DNA of 45,192 nucleotides, from assembly GCA_937911505.1 (NCBI GenBank), contig CALEMF010000075.1, positions 1 through 45,192 of the forward strand. The letters are read 5' to 3'. This DNA is from an uncultured Cytophagales bacterium. GTDB taxonomy: Bacteria; Bacteroidota; Bacteroidia; Cytophagales; Thermonemataceae. The number at the start of each line of letters is the position of its first letter. The first letter of the stretch is position 1. The notes beneath the pieces were generated by a model. That model was given only the letters and a program-made list of their open reading frames with translations. It was not told the origin of the DNA and did not search any database. Positions 16,701 through 24,633 of this stretch are shown piece after piece. The position numbers were made by a program, and so were the translations under genes.

Positions 16701-18502
16701 TCAGGTAGAGAGAGTTCTAGTTGGTAGCTGAGAGATGGATTAGGACAACTTTCGGTAAAGCTGTAAGGCACCACTTGACTAGCGCAATAGTCTACCTCCT
16801 CTAAGGGTGCTAGCGCCAAGGTACTAGCGGAGATATTGACGGTGAGGTAGTTGGAGGAGCCGATAAACTCATCTCCCAGTTCGATGTCTTCTACCACACG
16901 AATGATGTAATCTCCCCCTGTAAGCGCTAATGGAATAGTGAGCGCAATAGGGCTGCTGGTACCTACTCCTGTCGCCACTACCGTATTGTTGTTATTGGTA
17001 TCAATCAGCTCTGCCCGCCAACGATTGCTACTGGCACAAACGAGCTCGAAGGGTACAGCAATCGTTTGACCTGTGCAGAGGTTGCTTTCTTCAAGGGGTG
17101 TTACAAGTAAATCGTCGGTGAGACGGGTGAAACTACAGCCAGCAGATGAATTTTGATCATGCAATACATAGACATCCGTATCGTATAGATCAAAAGCTAA
17201 ATTTCTTATAGAATTTGGTATTTGCTTTTGCCAGAGCGTCAAACCAAAATCAGTCGTTCTTCTCAAATGCTTGTTATACATAGAAAGAACGTATTTCCCT
17301 CCTTCAACAAGTGATAAGTCTTCTGTGGCAATTCCCGCATTGCGATCGGTCTGATAGGCACTTACCCACTTTAGCTGTTCATTTATGTCAAGTTTACCTA
17401 ATAAGTGAGTAGACTGACTGTTATTGATCGTTAAAGGAACATCTGTAAGCGGTTTACCCATAAAAAGAACACCAGCTTGATTGGCTAGATACTGGGTAGT
17501 GAGGAAAATTTCATTCGCGGGAGTGAGGCTGATTTTTGTAGAGAGGTTGACTTGTTCACTAGCCGAATAGCTTGTTTTATCTTCTAGTAAATAACGATAA
17601 CCGAGTATACTACCATCACTACCAAACTTGATTAATACTACATAAGAGCCTTCAGACGCTACCTGCGGTATTACATAACCATCTCCTAAAGCTACGCGTC
17701 TGCCCCTTACCTCTGAAAACGTAACATAGCCAAAAGTATCGTCTGTACTAAGAGTAATATCGCCATCAGTAGCGGTATTATTGCCTGATACTTCTATATC
17801 GAATCGCTTGAGCCAAGCGACTTGCCCATTACTATTTATTTTTAAAAGGTAGCGATTGGTACCATTGTCCTTTCCTGTAGAAACGCCGCCAAACACCATC
17901 TCTGTAGTATATTCCGCATAAACATAGAGATTGCCCAGCCCGTCAACCTCCATAGAGGCTTGAGGATTATCACTATATAGAGGTTCTTCCTCCTCTCCTC
18001 TAAGTTTCCAAACCAACTGACCCTCCTTTGAATACTTCATAACGAGCGTGCCTGTACTTCTTTTTCTCGATCCGATCACTTGTTCATTGCCATCATCTAA
18101 AAAGGAGACATCTCTTCCTTGGAAAAAACTCCCCATAATGAAAACGTGATCTCCTGTCCGATCTAGGGCAATTACATAGTCATTGTAAAACGTGTATAAG
18201 TTCTGTATCCTCTTAGACCACAGCAAAGCACCTTCTGCAGCTACTATGGCAAGAAAAGACCCTTCTCCAGCGCTCACAAGGGGGATTCCATTAAGAATAA
18301 GTTCGGATTGGTATCTTCCATAAATGTAGCTGTTGCCCTCATCATCGGTGATAAGCTTACTAGGGGTGTTATCATTCAAGCAACTCCCTTCTATGTAAGA
18401 GGTTTTCTGCCAATTGTTACACACAGACTGCCCCCAAGAAGGCGTAGTGCATAGCAAGCAGGCTATACAAAATAGTAAGTTTTGAAAGTAAAAGCGTTTC
18501 AT
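10751..18502 (-). CDS. Giant secreted Rhs/YD-repeat protein with SprB-like modules and C-terminal toxin
   Basis: A 2583-aa protein. ATG 18500-18502 is chosen because it starts a clean signal peptide (MKRFYFQNLLFCIACLL, cleaved after WGQ); a TTG 21 bases upstream is less likely. Residues 40-470 look like beta-propeller (SBBP-type) repeats. Residues about 480-1370 are repeated Ig-like and SprB-like modules (PSCGDASDGQIVFSIFD). An Asp/Glu-Pro linker (LPPAEEEEEVTE) precedes the Rhs/YD region from about 1440 (LYYYDRAGRLTKTVPPAG). The conserved Rhs end is near 2250-2315 (FGFNGKENDSEW, TPYQFAGNKPIKFIDLDG). The last 260 residues are the variable toxin, with GKGHDFLS, GAGSIVL and GKIVDLDPNTGHF as likely active-site motifs. 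The Rhs shell probably encloses the toxin until delivery. The toxin chemistry is not known to me. Confidence 0.92.
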   Translation of the reverse strand: MKRFYFQNLLFCIACLLCTTPSWGQSVCNNWQKTSYIEGSCLNDNTPSKLITDDEGNSYIYGRYQSELILNGIPLVSAGEGSFLAIVAAEGALLWSKRIQNLYTFYNDYVIALDRTGDHVFIMGSFFQGRDVSFLDDGNEQVIGSRKRSTGTLVMKYSKEGQLVWKLRGEEEEPLYSDNPQASMEVDGLGNLYVYAEYTTEMVFGGVSTGKDNGTNRYLLKINSNGQVAWLKRFDIEVSGNNTATDGDITLSTDDTFGYVTFSEVRGRRVALGDGYVIPQVASEGSYVVLIKFGSDGSILGYRYLLEDKTSYSASEQVNLSTKISLTPANEIFLTTQYLANQAGVLFMGKPLTDVPLTINNSQSTHLLGKLDINEQLKWVSAYQTDRNAGIATEDLSLVEGGKYVLSMYNKHLRRTTDFGLTLWQKQIPNSIRNLAFDLYDTDVYVLHDQNSSAGCSFTRLTDDLLVTPLEESNLCTGQTIAVPFELVCASSNRWRAELIDTNNNNTVVATGVGTSSPIALTIPLALTGGDYIIRVVEDIELGDEFIGSSNYLTVNISASTLALAPLEEVDYCASQVVPYSFTESCPNPSLSYQLELSLPDQELFGTPPQVIATDAAPSGEFTLPTDLVAGTYYVRVASSNGLYSNNQTHTIVGGTPQITLAGYSGDTGNNTTNGTESCSASAGNLSFEVGCPLEGSDYEVQLSNLNSATFAENAPVLGSGEASPIAVSNLPTEPGTYYLRVVSSEGVTSDLLPITIKAPLSAATVTINPSGNLCTGQPVNLVATGNAAYTYEWLIEGQTYFGMDITHTFQFIDATAQLTLRYQGCSLVIPISLPTLSVSPSITLQSQQNPSCGDASDGQIVFSIFDPSGFDYQLYRNDQPYEATAVVGGFTGSYTYNDLPAGVYTLEVSNSQCSLLSDPVALTGQGPALSEVCLSKIPCSNGTGVSAPSLRFEVAYPNAPSEAGNQYQYQLFREGESTPLVSGLTNANANISLDPADLVAGELLRLEVAATLDCSDGNCSQYTPYCAVSQYVRVENPQLTLTLPPSSESSDNPVYYTCIEDDTYTLPVALTDNLGTCDVTSDLRLVLYDNSNPASRVVVETITSPSHDFTLAAGQYLLEGHLDAYGCMIQQAFAIKSLENVTLDVLLNPLTCDDGGEALVVIEGYSGDSQAITYRWQKEEGGSWVTLVDENSNPLVGSSVSDLEAGNYQVIVQFAIPGNTATCEVTEAFAIEGRPIVENFLLSNSDEAGSLTCTLRGSAEINFQGNTPTSGTYQVAWHYLEVQLDENGQPLLDETTGEPITQDLQIFTEEVISVEEAGVYTIASYLPEKHFKAGQYYLVVTDETGCIFTMTPPQLIEKPGVEREYVLCLTWGTPTLPPAEEEEEVTELPTIAASDAKGTLLEKVNQCVTAQVEGIALAVEAACSNTQGTLSFAYQQATYHYTLYYYDRAGRLTKTVPPAGVRPLSVVSRANRPAHTMATTYDYNSLQQLVYQNTPDGGETKLLYDRKGQLRFSENERQRDNNQYSYSAYDELGRVVEVGQQTKTEGSALPNFDYTPSNPNSISATNEALLNDPAQATFPSGATGNSEQTFTVYNTPKEGVYYYSEDQPQRYLENRVSYTYTINKGDSDTTQAVYTYYSYDIHGNVAWMIQDLPGIPKMYVAYDYDLISGKVTQVRYNEGSQDQFFHRYRYDEDNRLVEVRTSRDGLLWDKEALYDYYKHGPLKRLELGEDHLQGLDYVYTLHGWLKGINSPTGGNDNQDVGKDGQSVTDGAASRFAADLFGMALHYYRGDYKNKDANNPFDQSSNLAYQISNAEDEEKELFNGNIAAWSHHMQRYQPGSGGQPATWQSEAITNTYRYDQLNRIKSSRERQWNGTSTSWASPSNVHATDYSYDQNGNITQLQRRDAAGNLLDNITYTYETDDNGNPINRLQEVNDPTVTADPSDIEGKHGFTYDQQGNLSRDEKEQTNIDWNNQNKVHQVRQEEADKAHITFRYDATGNRIEKEVNRNPLLADGSRSYADPTKVVTTYYVRDAQGNVMSIYEKTHRQKDDGSYESVLTQKETYLYGSDRLGVERQEKVVGITQSANAAEAVGAEITAPETLNLNSDTPPTNNGLLPNGDEVIVEPTSKDTYEDRSYWVLSDATTTPGASLDLTEGFEADLTNAEGFFAEIAQWEDIRTEEEVYAQRVIGKKQYELKDHLSNVRVVLSDQKEVVNVDEAASTYEQQAKVLAYYNYYPFGWQIKARTYQEATANTRFGFNGKENDSEWSSRIQDYGMRGYDKGTGRFLSIDPLASLYPWYTPYQFAGNKPIKFIDLDGLEEYDPSKDEFFIAKLIVTSAMDVKHATYNLTFRSFNSDMRARYKKDADGNETLETEFYDASQDSFMKDFLNGVLDAATVAGAGQTGANGFIAGRTGSGNQTIRTLREVEVVGKKGFFGRMWDKMTVFLNRNPEKHLPFVTNKLRKDRQINPKRPAKQMFRSLSGVEIKDGLITQNGKPLSGRYDFVITESIELKIGKGHDFLSDNAEFSRGAGSIVLGDGKIVDLDPNTGHFRTTIQESQGIYKYFKKKGVVHKSLKGPTDLFNNN

Positions 18503-18758
18503 GTTGTTTCGTAAGTGTTTCAATTCATTTAGCCAGCAAGTATAGCCAAATGCAGCTTGTTAAGGATAATAAATGAGAACAGTTTTTCGAATAATATTAG
18601 GTAATAAGACTTTCCTCGGCACGGTCGTTTTCACACGTGCAACTTACAAGATAAACGATACTTTTACAAGAGGAAACTAGCCTTTTTTATCTGAGTCTAA
18701 GTAAGGTGCCATTCGTTACTTTTATAACACAATAAAAAGTAAGCAATAAAATCAATAG

Positions 18759-20969
18759 CTAAAACTGCTTCAAAAACGTCACTTTCCCAATGACTTGCTG
18801 CTCATCGAAGGGTTCTAATTCGGAGTTAATTTGTGTATCGTTGAATACAAAGTAAACAAATGAGAGCGGGCGGTATTCCCAACTGGCCCTCATATTCCAC
18901 CGGCCCTGTTCATCAAAGGTATTATACTGATAAAAAACAGAGAACTGTATACGTGGATTAATCGCTAGGCGTGTTCCCAATGTGGTCAGTTGTGTTACTA
19001 GGTCTTCATTGTTTTCTCCTAAACGTTTTATATCATTTCGTTCATAGTCGAGGGTAGCCGCTACTTGAGGGAAGGGAGCAACACGCAAGCCTCCTGTAAA
19101 AGTGGTTCTTCTACCATTATAGAAGCCTCCCCAATTCGCACTACCAGAAAGCGATACTTTTGCTGAGCGATCGGTATTAAATTGTACTTGATGGCGAGTA
19201 TAGTAGTAATTATCTCTTTCGATAGCAACGCCCAAGGGAGCAAAGTCAAAATCAATGTTTTGCCAAGTGGGAAAGATGGCATACTCAAGAAAGCTCCCAT
19301 TGGTGAAAATCAGGTAAATAGGAAATAGATAGATGTTGGCTTGTTGGAAATTACGCGGATTATTAGCATCGTGGTAGTAGTTAAAGAAAGCACCTGGATC
19401 AAAGCGCCGTATCCAAGGGAGCTTCTTGGGGCGTAAGATAAAGTACCCGCCCGGATTGTGCCAGATGACATTGCGTTGAAAGACAAACCCCATCTCTGAA
19501 TTATACTCTTCTGAGACAAAATTAGTGAGCCACCCTAAGTAGCTTTTATTGGTGCTATTGCCCATAAAAAAACGTCCTGCGAGCCCTAGCGTATCGTTTG
19601 AGTTATCCCGAGAGGCTGACACCATATAAGAAATAGTAAGCTCATCTTTCGGTCTTATAAGCCCATCTATGGTAAGGGTTGAATTGTGTCGCTGTGCGGT
19701 GCCTAATTCGGAAGAGGCTTCGTCCATACGATGGGTAAGCATCACTCCTACATTGTTTTCTTTACCATAGTTTTGTAAGTAGCGCCCTACGGCAAAGCTC
19801 GCGGCTGGCGAGTTATCTGTTGCTGCTTGGTGGATGTACAAACCTGCAATGGCACGTTTCTCATTGCGCATCGTGTAGCGTGTTCCTGCGTTGATACGCG
19901 CTGGTTCAGCGTCGAAGTTGCCTTCTAAGCCTATTCTTCTACTAAAAAAGGGTACTACACTACTGTTATTTGTACCCGCCCAAATACCAGAATTTTCTAG
20001 AAAGAATTGCCTTCGCTCTGGAAAGAATATATTAAAGCGTTCTAGGTTATTCACAGCTTGGTCTACATCTGCTTGTGCAAAATCGGTGTTGAAGGTGAGG
20101 TCGAGTACTGAGCGCGGGGTAATGGCCCACTTCACATCTCCGCCTAGCTTCAATTGGCCATCGGTAGTAGTACGCTCCTCTTCGTTGATTTGATCAAATT
20201 GGTAAAGCGCGTAAGGCTCTATACGAATGTTGGCACTAGGTTCGGGTAGTTCTAACCCTATTAGTTCTGCCGCATACGTCATGCGATAGGGTGAAAGGGA
20301 TTGTGGGATGGGTGGAAAAACGGTCTGCTCATAATCTCTTCTCGCCAAACGGCTGAAAGTAATCCCCCATTTCACCATATCTCCTGCTTCGGGACGTTCA
20401 TAACGAATGGTTTTGAAAGGAATGGCAAATTCAACTACATACCCTGAATCGCTTCTGGTAGTCCTTACCGACCAGAGCGCGTTCCAATCGTTATCTGTAA
20501 AAGCATCATTAAAACTTTGTAAATCACGCTGATTCCCATAAGGGGTGGTTTGGAAAGAAACACAGTACTGTTTGAGGTTTTGTGGATCGAGCTGTACGAA
20601 AAAGATGTCGTTCTCTCCCCAACGGAAATCTCTTCTTAGATCTTGTACTCGTATCCCTTTCTTACCAAGTGAATCTTCGCAAAAAGCACCTATGTATAAG
20701 TTTTTATCATCAAAGAGTACTTTTACGTGGGTTTTGTAGAGTGGCGTGCCGCCTTGCCTTGGCTCAATGCGGAAAAAATTGGAAGTCTCTTCGGCATTTT
20801 GCCAAGCAGGTTCATTGAGTTTTCCATCCACTACAATGGTTTGGAGGGCTCTTTCTGCTTTTATTTGGGGGGCTTGGGCAGGTGGAGGAAAATTCCCCGA
20901 TAGGTCTTGTCCTGCAAGATAGGTCAAGGAAAGACATAACAGTACCAACGTCCCATAAAGCCGCTTCAT
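18759..20969 (-). CDS. DUF5916 outer-membrane protein with CBM9-like N-terminal domain
   Basis: A 736-aa protein with a signal peptide (MKRLYGTLVLLCLSLTYLAG). An N-terminal carbohydrate-binding-family-9-like (DOMON-type) domain spans about 40-230 (IVVDGKLNEPAWQNAEETSN, WGENDIFFVQLDPQ). A DUF5916 region follows, rich in alternating aromatic strands and typical of a Bacteroidota outer-membrane beta-barrel (FNIFFPERRQFFLENSGIW), ending in the barrel-like KVTFLKQF. Its ATG overlaps the TGA of the upstream ABC permease gene (ATGA), so it is translationally coupled to the transporter. The family function is not established. The coupling suggests a shared export or surface process. Confidence 0.88.
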   Translation of the reverse strand: MKRLYGTLVLLCLSLTYLAGQDLSGNFPPPAQAPQIKAERALQTIVVDGKLNEPAWQNAEETSNFFRIEPRQGGTPLYKTHVKVLFDDKNLYIGAFCEDSLGKKGIRVQDLRRDFRWGENDIFFVQLDPQNLKQYCVSFQTTPYGNQRDLQSFNDAFTDNDWNALWSVRTTRSDSGYVVEFAIPFKTIRYERPEAGDMVKWGITFSRLARRDYEQTVFPPIPQSLSPYRMTYAAELIGLELPEPSANIRIEPYALYQFDQINEEERTTTDGQLKLGGDVKWAITPRSVLDLTFNTDFAQADVDQAVNNLERFNIFFPERRQFFLENSGIWAGTNNSSVVPFFSRRIGLEGNFDAEPARINAGTRYTMRNEKRAIAGLYIHQAATDNSPAASFAVGRYLQNYGKENNVGVMLTHRMDEASSELGTAQRHNSTLTIDGLIRPKDELTISYMVSASRDNSNDTLGLAGRFFMGNSTNKSYLGWLTNFVSEEYNSEMGFVFQRNVIWHNPGGYFILRPKKLPWIRRFDPGAFFNYYHDANNPRNFQQANIYLFPIYLIFTNGSFLEYAIFPTWQNIDFDFAPLGVAIERDNYYYTRHQVQFNTDRSAKVSLSGSANWGGFYNGRRTTFTGGLRVAPFPQVAATLDYERNDIKRLGENNEDLVTQLTTLGTRLAINPRIQFSVFYQYNTFDEQGRWNMRASWEYRPLSFVYFVFNDTQINSELEPFDEQQVIGKVTFLKQF

Positions 20970-22282
20970 CAGTGTTCTAGTTCTACTTTTAGTTGTTCTA
21001 AATCCCGTACAGTGAACTGTTCATTTGCATAAATTTTTGGATAATAAATTGTCTTGAGTCGTTGGTGAAAAGCGGTTACTTCTTCAAGAAAACGAAGATA
21101 ACTCTCACGGTCTGTTTTGGCTACGCCCGATAGATACTCGTGCATCAATGCTGCTGGTGCGAGCCACAGATAGCGATCAAGCACCTTGTTTCGTCTGGCA
21201 ACTTGCGCTTCGAACTGCCCGTTCATGTCAGCAGCTTCTTCGTCTAACAGCACAAAACTAGCATAGTACCATTGGTTGAAGTTGGTAGTGTCACTCACGG
21301 TGTATTGGGGATACTTCGCATTAAATGCATTGATAACTGTACTCTTGGGCGATTCCCAGAAATGATCGTTCGTTGTTCTCATCGTGTGAATCACCTTTGC
21401 TCTCATCGGAAGTGGTTCTGCAGCCTTCAAAGAGATATTAATAAAGGCTGGGGTGATTAAAACGAAGAAAAGCCAGAGGCTTAAACCCAACATGGCACTG
21501 AGTGTACTGCCCCGCTTGAGCGCTACGATAAGGCTTACCATCACTATCCATAAAAAATTATACAAGGTAATACTCCAAAACCACTGCCCAAACTGGGTTG
21601 CATGTGTAGTAAGCGATATACCTTGCAATACAAAGCCCAATAACAAAACAACTCCTGTAACGCCTATAAGGAATAAAAACCTCGCAAGCCCTTTACTAAA
21701 GAGTACTGTTGACAGGCTGGTAGCCTGTGCACGCAAAAGCGGTAGTGTACCCCCTTCCTGCTCATTGGCATAAAGATTATAAAATAAGGCGATTACTAGC
21801 AAGGGGAATAGAAAGACAAATACGTAGGCCAGATCAAAATTACCTGTAAGTAACTTCATAGGGTTGGCCAACTCGCTTATATAAATCTGTTTTTGAAGCG
21901 AAGTAACATTAAAGCCGTAATACACGGGAAACAGGTCGCGCTGCCCAATGCATAAGCCTGCCAACACTGGCGGATCGTTTTTTACATAGTAAGTAAAGTG
22001 CTTGTCCCACCCTACCCCTACTGGCGAGACAGCCCGTTGAAACTTATCTTTATTTTCAGCGATGGTTGTGTCGAGTGATACCCAATGCAGTAAGCTATCG
22101 AACTGTTGACGCTCAAAGGCTTGTACTTGTTGTATGCGTGCTGCTTGTTTGCTTACCTCATTTTGTCCAAAGTAGATACCATATAAGCTTACGCCCAGAA
22201 TAGTGAGCACCAGCAGCTTTAGGATGTTATTTCTCAGCAGTGCTTTGTATTCAAAATAAATAATATGTCCTATCTTTTTCAT
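20969..22282 (-). CDS. ABC-2 type transporter permease, DUF3526 family
   Basis: About 437 aa from the ATG at 22280-22282 (a GTG nine bases upstream is possible). It has an N-terminal membrane segment (ILKLLVLTILGVSLYGIYFG), a large extracytoplasmic loop with FDSLLHWVSLD, and several membrane helices from about residue 145 on (FVFLFPLLVIALFYNLYANE, FLFLIGVTGVVLLLGFV). The motif NEQEGGTLPLLRAQ is the cytoplasmic coupling region that contacts the ATPase. A periplasmic domain and the last membrane helix give the DUF3526 layout. It is the third gene of a four-gene operon, overlapping the DUF5916 gene. Confidence 0.88.
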   Translation of the reverse strand: MKKIGHIIYFEYKALLRNNILKLLVLTILGVSLYGIYFGQNEVSKQAARIQQVQAFERQQFDSLLHWVSLDTTIAENKDKFQRAVSPVGVGWDKHFTYYVKNDPPVLAGLCIGQRDLFPVYYGFNVTSLQKQIYISELANPMKLLTGNFDLAYVFVFLFPLLVIALFYNLYANEQEGGTLPLLRAQATSLSTVLFSKGLARFLFLIGVTGVVLLLGFVLQGISLTTHATQFGQWFWSITLYNFLWIVMVSLIVALKRGSTLSAMLGLSLWLFFVLITPAFINISLKAAEPLPMRAKVIHTMRTTNDHFWESPKSTVINAFNAKYPQYTVSDTTNFNQWYYASFVLLDEEAADMNGQFEAQVARRNKVLDRYLWLAPAALMHEYLSGVAKTDRESYLRFLEEVTAFHQRLKTIYYPKIYANEQFTVRDLEQLKVELEH

Positions 22283-22294
22283 AACGATCACAGG

Positions 22295-23719
22295 CTATAG
22301 TTTGGAAATAGTTGGTAGCGAGCTATGCGCTAGTAGTGCTAACAGTAATACCCAGCAGGTAAGGGCAGCGAGGGCTTCCCAATGTTGGGATAAAATGGCG
22401 GAGACGGTTGGGGCACGATAAGAAAAAGGCTTAATTTCTGCCCAAAAATCAGTGGCTACTTTATAGTCATCATAGGCTACATTATATTGATGATTCACTT
22501 CCATGTCTTTGTTCAAGTACTTTACAAAGTAGCGTCTGTATGACTCGGCAGCTTTGGCAAAGGCTACGTGGTGATGATAGTCCGTACCTGCTAGCCCCAT
22601 AGAGAGATGTCGAATCGCTAGATAAGGGTCTAAAAAGCTCATCCATTCCGACAGTCGGTTTTGTTTTCGGAAGATAGCCTCCACTTTAGAAAACTCCTGA
22701 TCGTATACTTGGTCGGTATACTCCTCACCCGCTTGCATAGCAATTCCACCCCAATTGACGGGTAGTTCCTCTACGGTAGCTACTTGGTAACGATCGAGTA
22801 CTTCTTGTTTGAGGGCTGCGAAACGTTCATCAGAAGGATTATGTCCATCTATTCCATTTTTTACTTTATCGCTAATCACTTGTTTGAATTCGAACTGAGA
22901 AGGAGCGGGATAAAGCTTGTCCGCGAGATTTGCCGTTGCTTTTGGTAAAATAATTCCTGCTGTAATCCATACGGCTAACAGCGAGAGTAAGGAGGTGGTT
23001 GAGTTTTTACTAAACGCTGAGATAAGTACCGCCAGCATTATAAATACTAAGAAGTAAGCCGCATAAGTGGCTAAAAGTAAAAGGAACTTGAGGGTCAGTT
23101 GTGGATCAAAGCTACTCAGTTGATTGTCTAAAAAAAAGTAAGCCAGTAAAGTAACTGGAACAAATAGGAACAAAACCATGCCGTAAGTACTGAGTACTTT
23201 CCCCCAATACAAGGTACGTAAAGAGACGCCTTGTGCCATTATGAGCGTTAGCAAACCTTCCTCTCGCTCCTTCGTAAAGGTGCTAAACGTAAGAAATATA
23301 ATGAGTAGTGGAAAGAGCAATTGAAAAATCATTGCACTGCTCAATACGCCAAAGCGATTGATGCTCCCTCCTTCTTGCGCTCCACTAAAAAGCACTTCGT
23401 TTTGCTTATGTGCCTCTAGAAAAATCGAAACCCCAGTAAAGTTATCAAGCCCCGCATCCAAAAAGCTTAAGACAGGCTTGGGCTTGAAAGCAAAATGACC
23501 ATAATGCGCAGCACTATGGGGATGCTTGTTCCCTTGGTTCAACCAGCTTTCGTACATTTCTTTTTGCGCAGCTTCCCTTTCCTGCTGTATACGTTGTTGT
23601 GCTTGTTTCCCCATCACAATGGACGCAATCATAAGCCCTACCAGCAGGATACCACTCACTTGAAACCTTACGTCTCGTAAAGCATTCAGTAATTCTTTTT
23701 TAATAATAGCACTAAGCAT
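22295..23719 (-). CDS. ABC-2 type transporter permease, DUF3526 family (paralogue)
   Basis: A 474-aa membrane protein with an N-terminal helix (VSGILLVGLMIASIVMG), a large extracytoplasmic domain, then a helix block (IFQLLFPLLIIFLTFSTF) and the coupling motif KEREEGLLTLIMAQG. Several more helices and a C-terminal one (CWVLLLALLAHSS) follow. It overlaps the ATPase gene by eight bases and is followed after 12 bases by the second DUF3526 permease, so the two permeases probably form a heterodimer. The same architecture occurs in transporters of the NosY class. The substrate is unknown. Confidence 0.88.
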   Translation of the reverse strand: MLSAIIKKELLNALRDVRFQVSGILLVGLMIASIVMGKQAQQRIQQEREAAQKEMYESWLNQGNKHPHSAAHYGHFAFKPKPVLSFLDAGLDNFTGVSIFLEAHKQNEVLFSGAQEGGSINRFGVLSSAMIFQLLFPLLIIFLTFSTFTKEREEGLLTLIMAQGVSLRTLYWGKVLSTYGMVLFLFVPVTLLAYFFLDNQLSSFDPQLTLKFLLLLATYAAYFLVFIMLAVLISAFSKNSTTSLLSLLAVWITAGIILPKATANLADKLYPAPSQFEFKQVISDKVKNGIDGHNPSDERFAALKQEVLDRYQVATVEELPVNWGGIAMQAGEEYTDQVYDQEFSKVEAIFRKQNRLSEWMSFLDPYLAIRHLSMGLAGTDYHHHVAFAKAAESYRRYFVKYLNKDMEVNHQYNVAYDDYKVATDFWAEIKPFSYRAPTVSAILSQHWEALAALTCWVLLLALLAHSSLPTISKL

Positions 23720-24425
23720 GGGCAGTAGTTTTCATGGTGGCGATGTATAACTTTTCGAGTTCGTTGAGGGAGATGTCTTCACTCTTGAGGACGTGTACCA
23801 GTTCTCCCGCCCGCATAATACCGATGTGGGTGCCTACTTCTCTGGCACGAAAAAGATCGTGCGTGGCCATTAGAGTGGCTACTCCTTTCGCTTGCATTTG
23901 CTGTAATAAAACAGCAAAATCGTTACTGGCTTGCGGGTCTAAGCCAGAGGTGGGCTCGTCTAGCAATAAGTTATCTGCTTCTTTTGCCTTGGCAATGGCA
24001 ATACCTACTTTTTGTCGCATCCCTTTTGAGTAGTGAGCAACGCGCTTACGAACGGCTTCTTGTGGTAGCCCTGTTGCTACCAATAGGCTTTCTAGTGTAT
24101 TTTTATCCAGTTGTTTTTCACCTAAATTTACAAAAAACTGGAGGTTTTCCAGCCCTGTTAAATGGGGATAGAGGTTTAAGCTTTCTGGAATATATGCGAG
24201 GTACTTTTTTGTTTCACGCGCTTGTGTTACTACATTCAAACCATTTACTTTTACCTCTCCAGAAGTAGGCTGTATGAAGTTCATAAATAGATTGATGGTA
24301 GTCGTTTTACCCGCTCCATTAGCGCCTAACAAACAAAATATTTCTCCAGCGTTTATGGTTAAATTGAGTCCTTTGAGGGCAGGGTGTTGTTGGTATGATT
24401 TGGTGAGTTGAATAGCTTCTAGCAT
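23712..24425 (-). CDS. ABC transporter ATP-binding protein
   Basis: A 237-aa nucleotide-binding protein with Walker A GANGAGKTTT (about 34-43), a Q-loop region, the signature HYSKGMRQKVGIAIA, Walker B NLLLDEPTSGLD and a switch His in MATHDLF. The sequence type is that of ABC-2 exporters (CcmA/NosF-like). It is the first gene of the operon ATPase-permease-permease-DUF5916, whose members overlap or lie within 12 bases of each other. A palindrome at 24479-24503, about 54 bases upstream of the ATG, may be its operator. Confidence 0.95.
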   Translation of the reverse strand: MLEAIQLTKSYQQHPALKGLNLTINAGEIFCLLGANGAGKTTTINLFMNFIQPTSGEVKVNGLNVVTQARETKKYLAYIPESLNLYPHLTGLENLQFFVNLGEKQLDKNTLESLLVATGLPQEAVRKRVAHYSKGMRQKVGIAIAKAKEADNLLLDEPTSGLDPQASNDFAVLLQQMQAKGVATLMATHDLFRAREVGTHIGIMRAGELVHVLKSEDISLNELEKLYIATMKTTAHA

Positions 24426-24478
24426 CAGACGTGGTGTTTAGCATGCAAATACTATTACAACTATAAAGATAAACTTTT

Positions 24479-24503
24479 AAATATGCAACATTGTTGCATA
24501 TTT
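24479..24503. promoter_or_regulatory. Perfect palindrome, candidate operator upstream of the ABC operon
   Basis: AAATATGCAAC and GTTGCATATTT form an 11-bp perfect inverted repeat with a three-base centre (ATT). It is 54 bases upstream of the ATPase start codon in an A+T-rich leader. The symmetry and spacing fit a dimeric repressor site, but no regulator gene lies beside it in this window. It has no T-run suited to a terminator for either strand. Confidence 0.6.
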
Positions 24504-24521
24504 TCTCTTCCCTGTTAAAGC

Positions 24522-24579
24522 AGGTATAACACCTGTAAAATACTTATTCCCAAGAATGTTTTACAGGTGTTGAATACCT
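24522..24579. repeat. Long inverted repeat downstream of hslV
   Basis: AACACCTGTAAAA (24528-24540) and TTTTACAGGTGTT (24559-24571) are perfect 13-base arms with an 18-base loop. The outer AGGTAT and ATACCT extend the stem across small bulges. It lies between the end of hslV and the ABC operon, about 55 bases past the hslV stop. It may be an hslV transcript-end structure or a mobile palindromic repeat; it lacks a clear U-tract. Confidence 0.6.
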
Positions 24580-24633
24580 TAATATTTTTCCTGTAGTGCC
24601 CAGAAAATAGAAAGGTAATTTTTAATTGACTTC

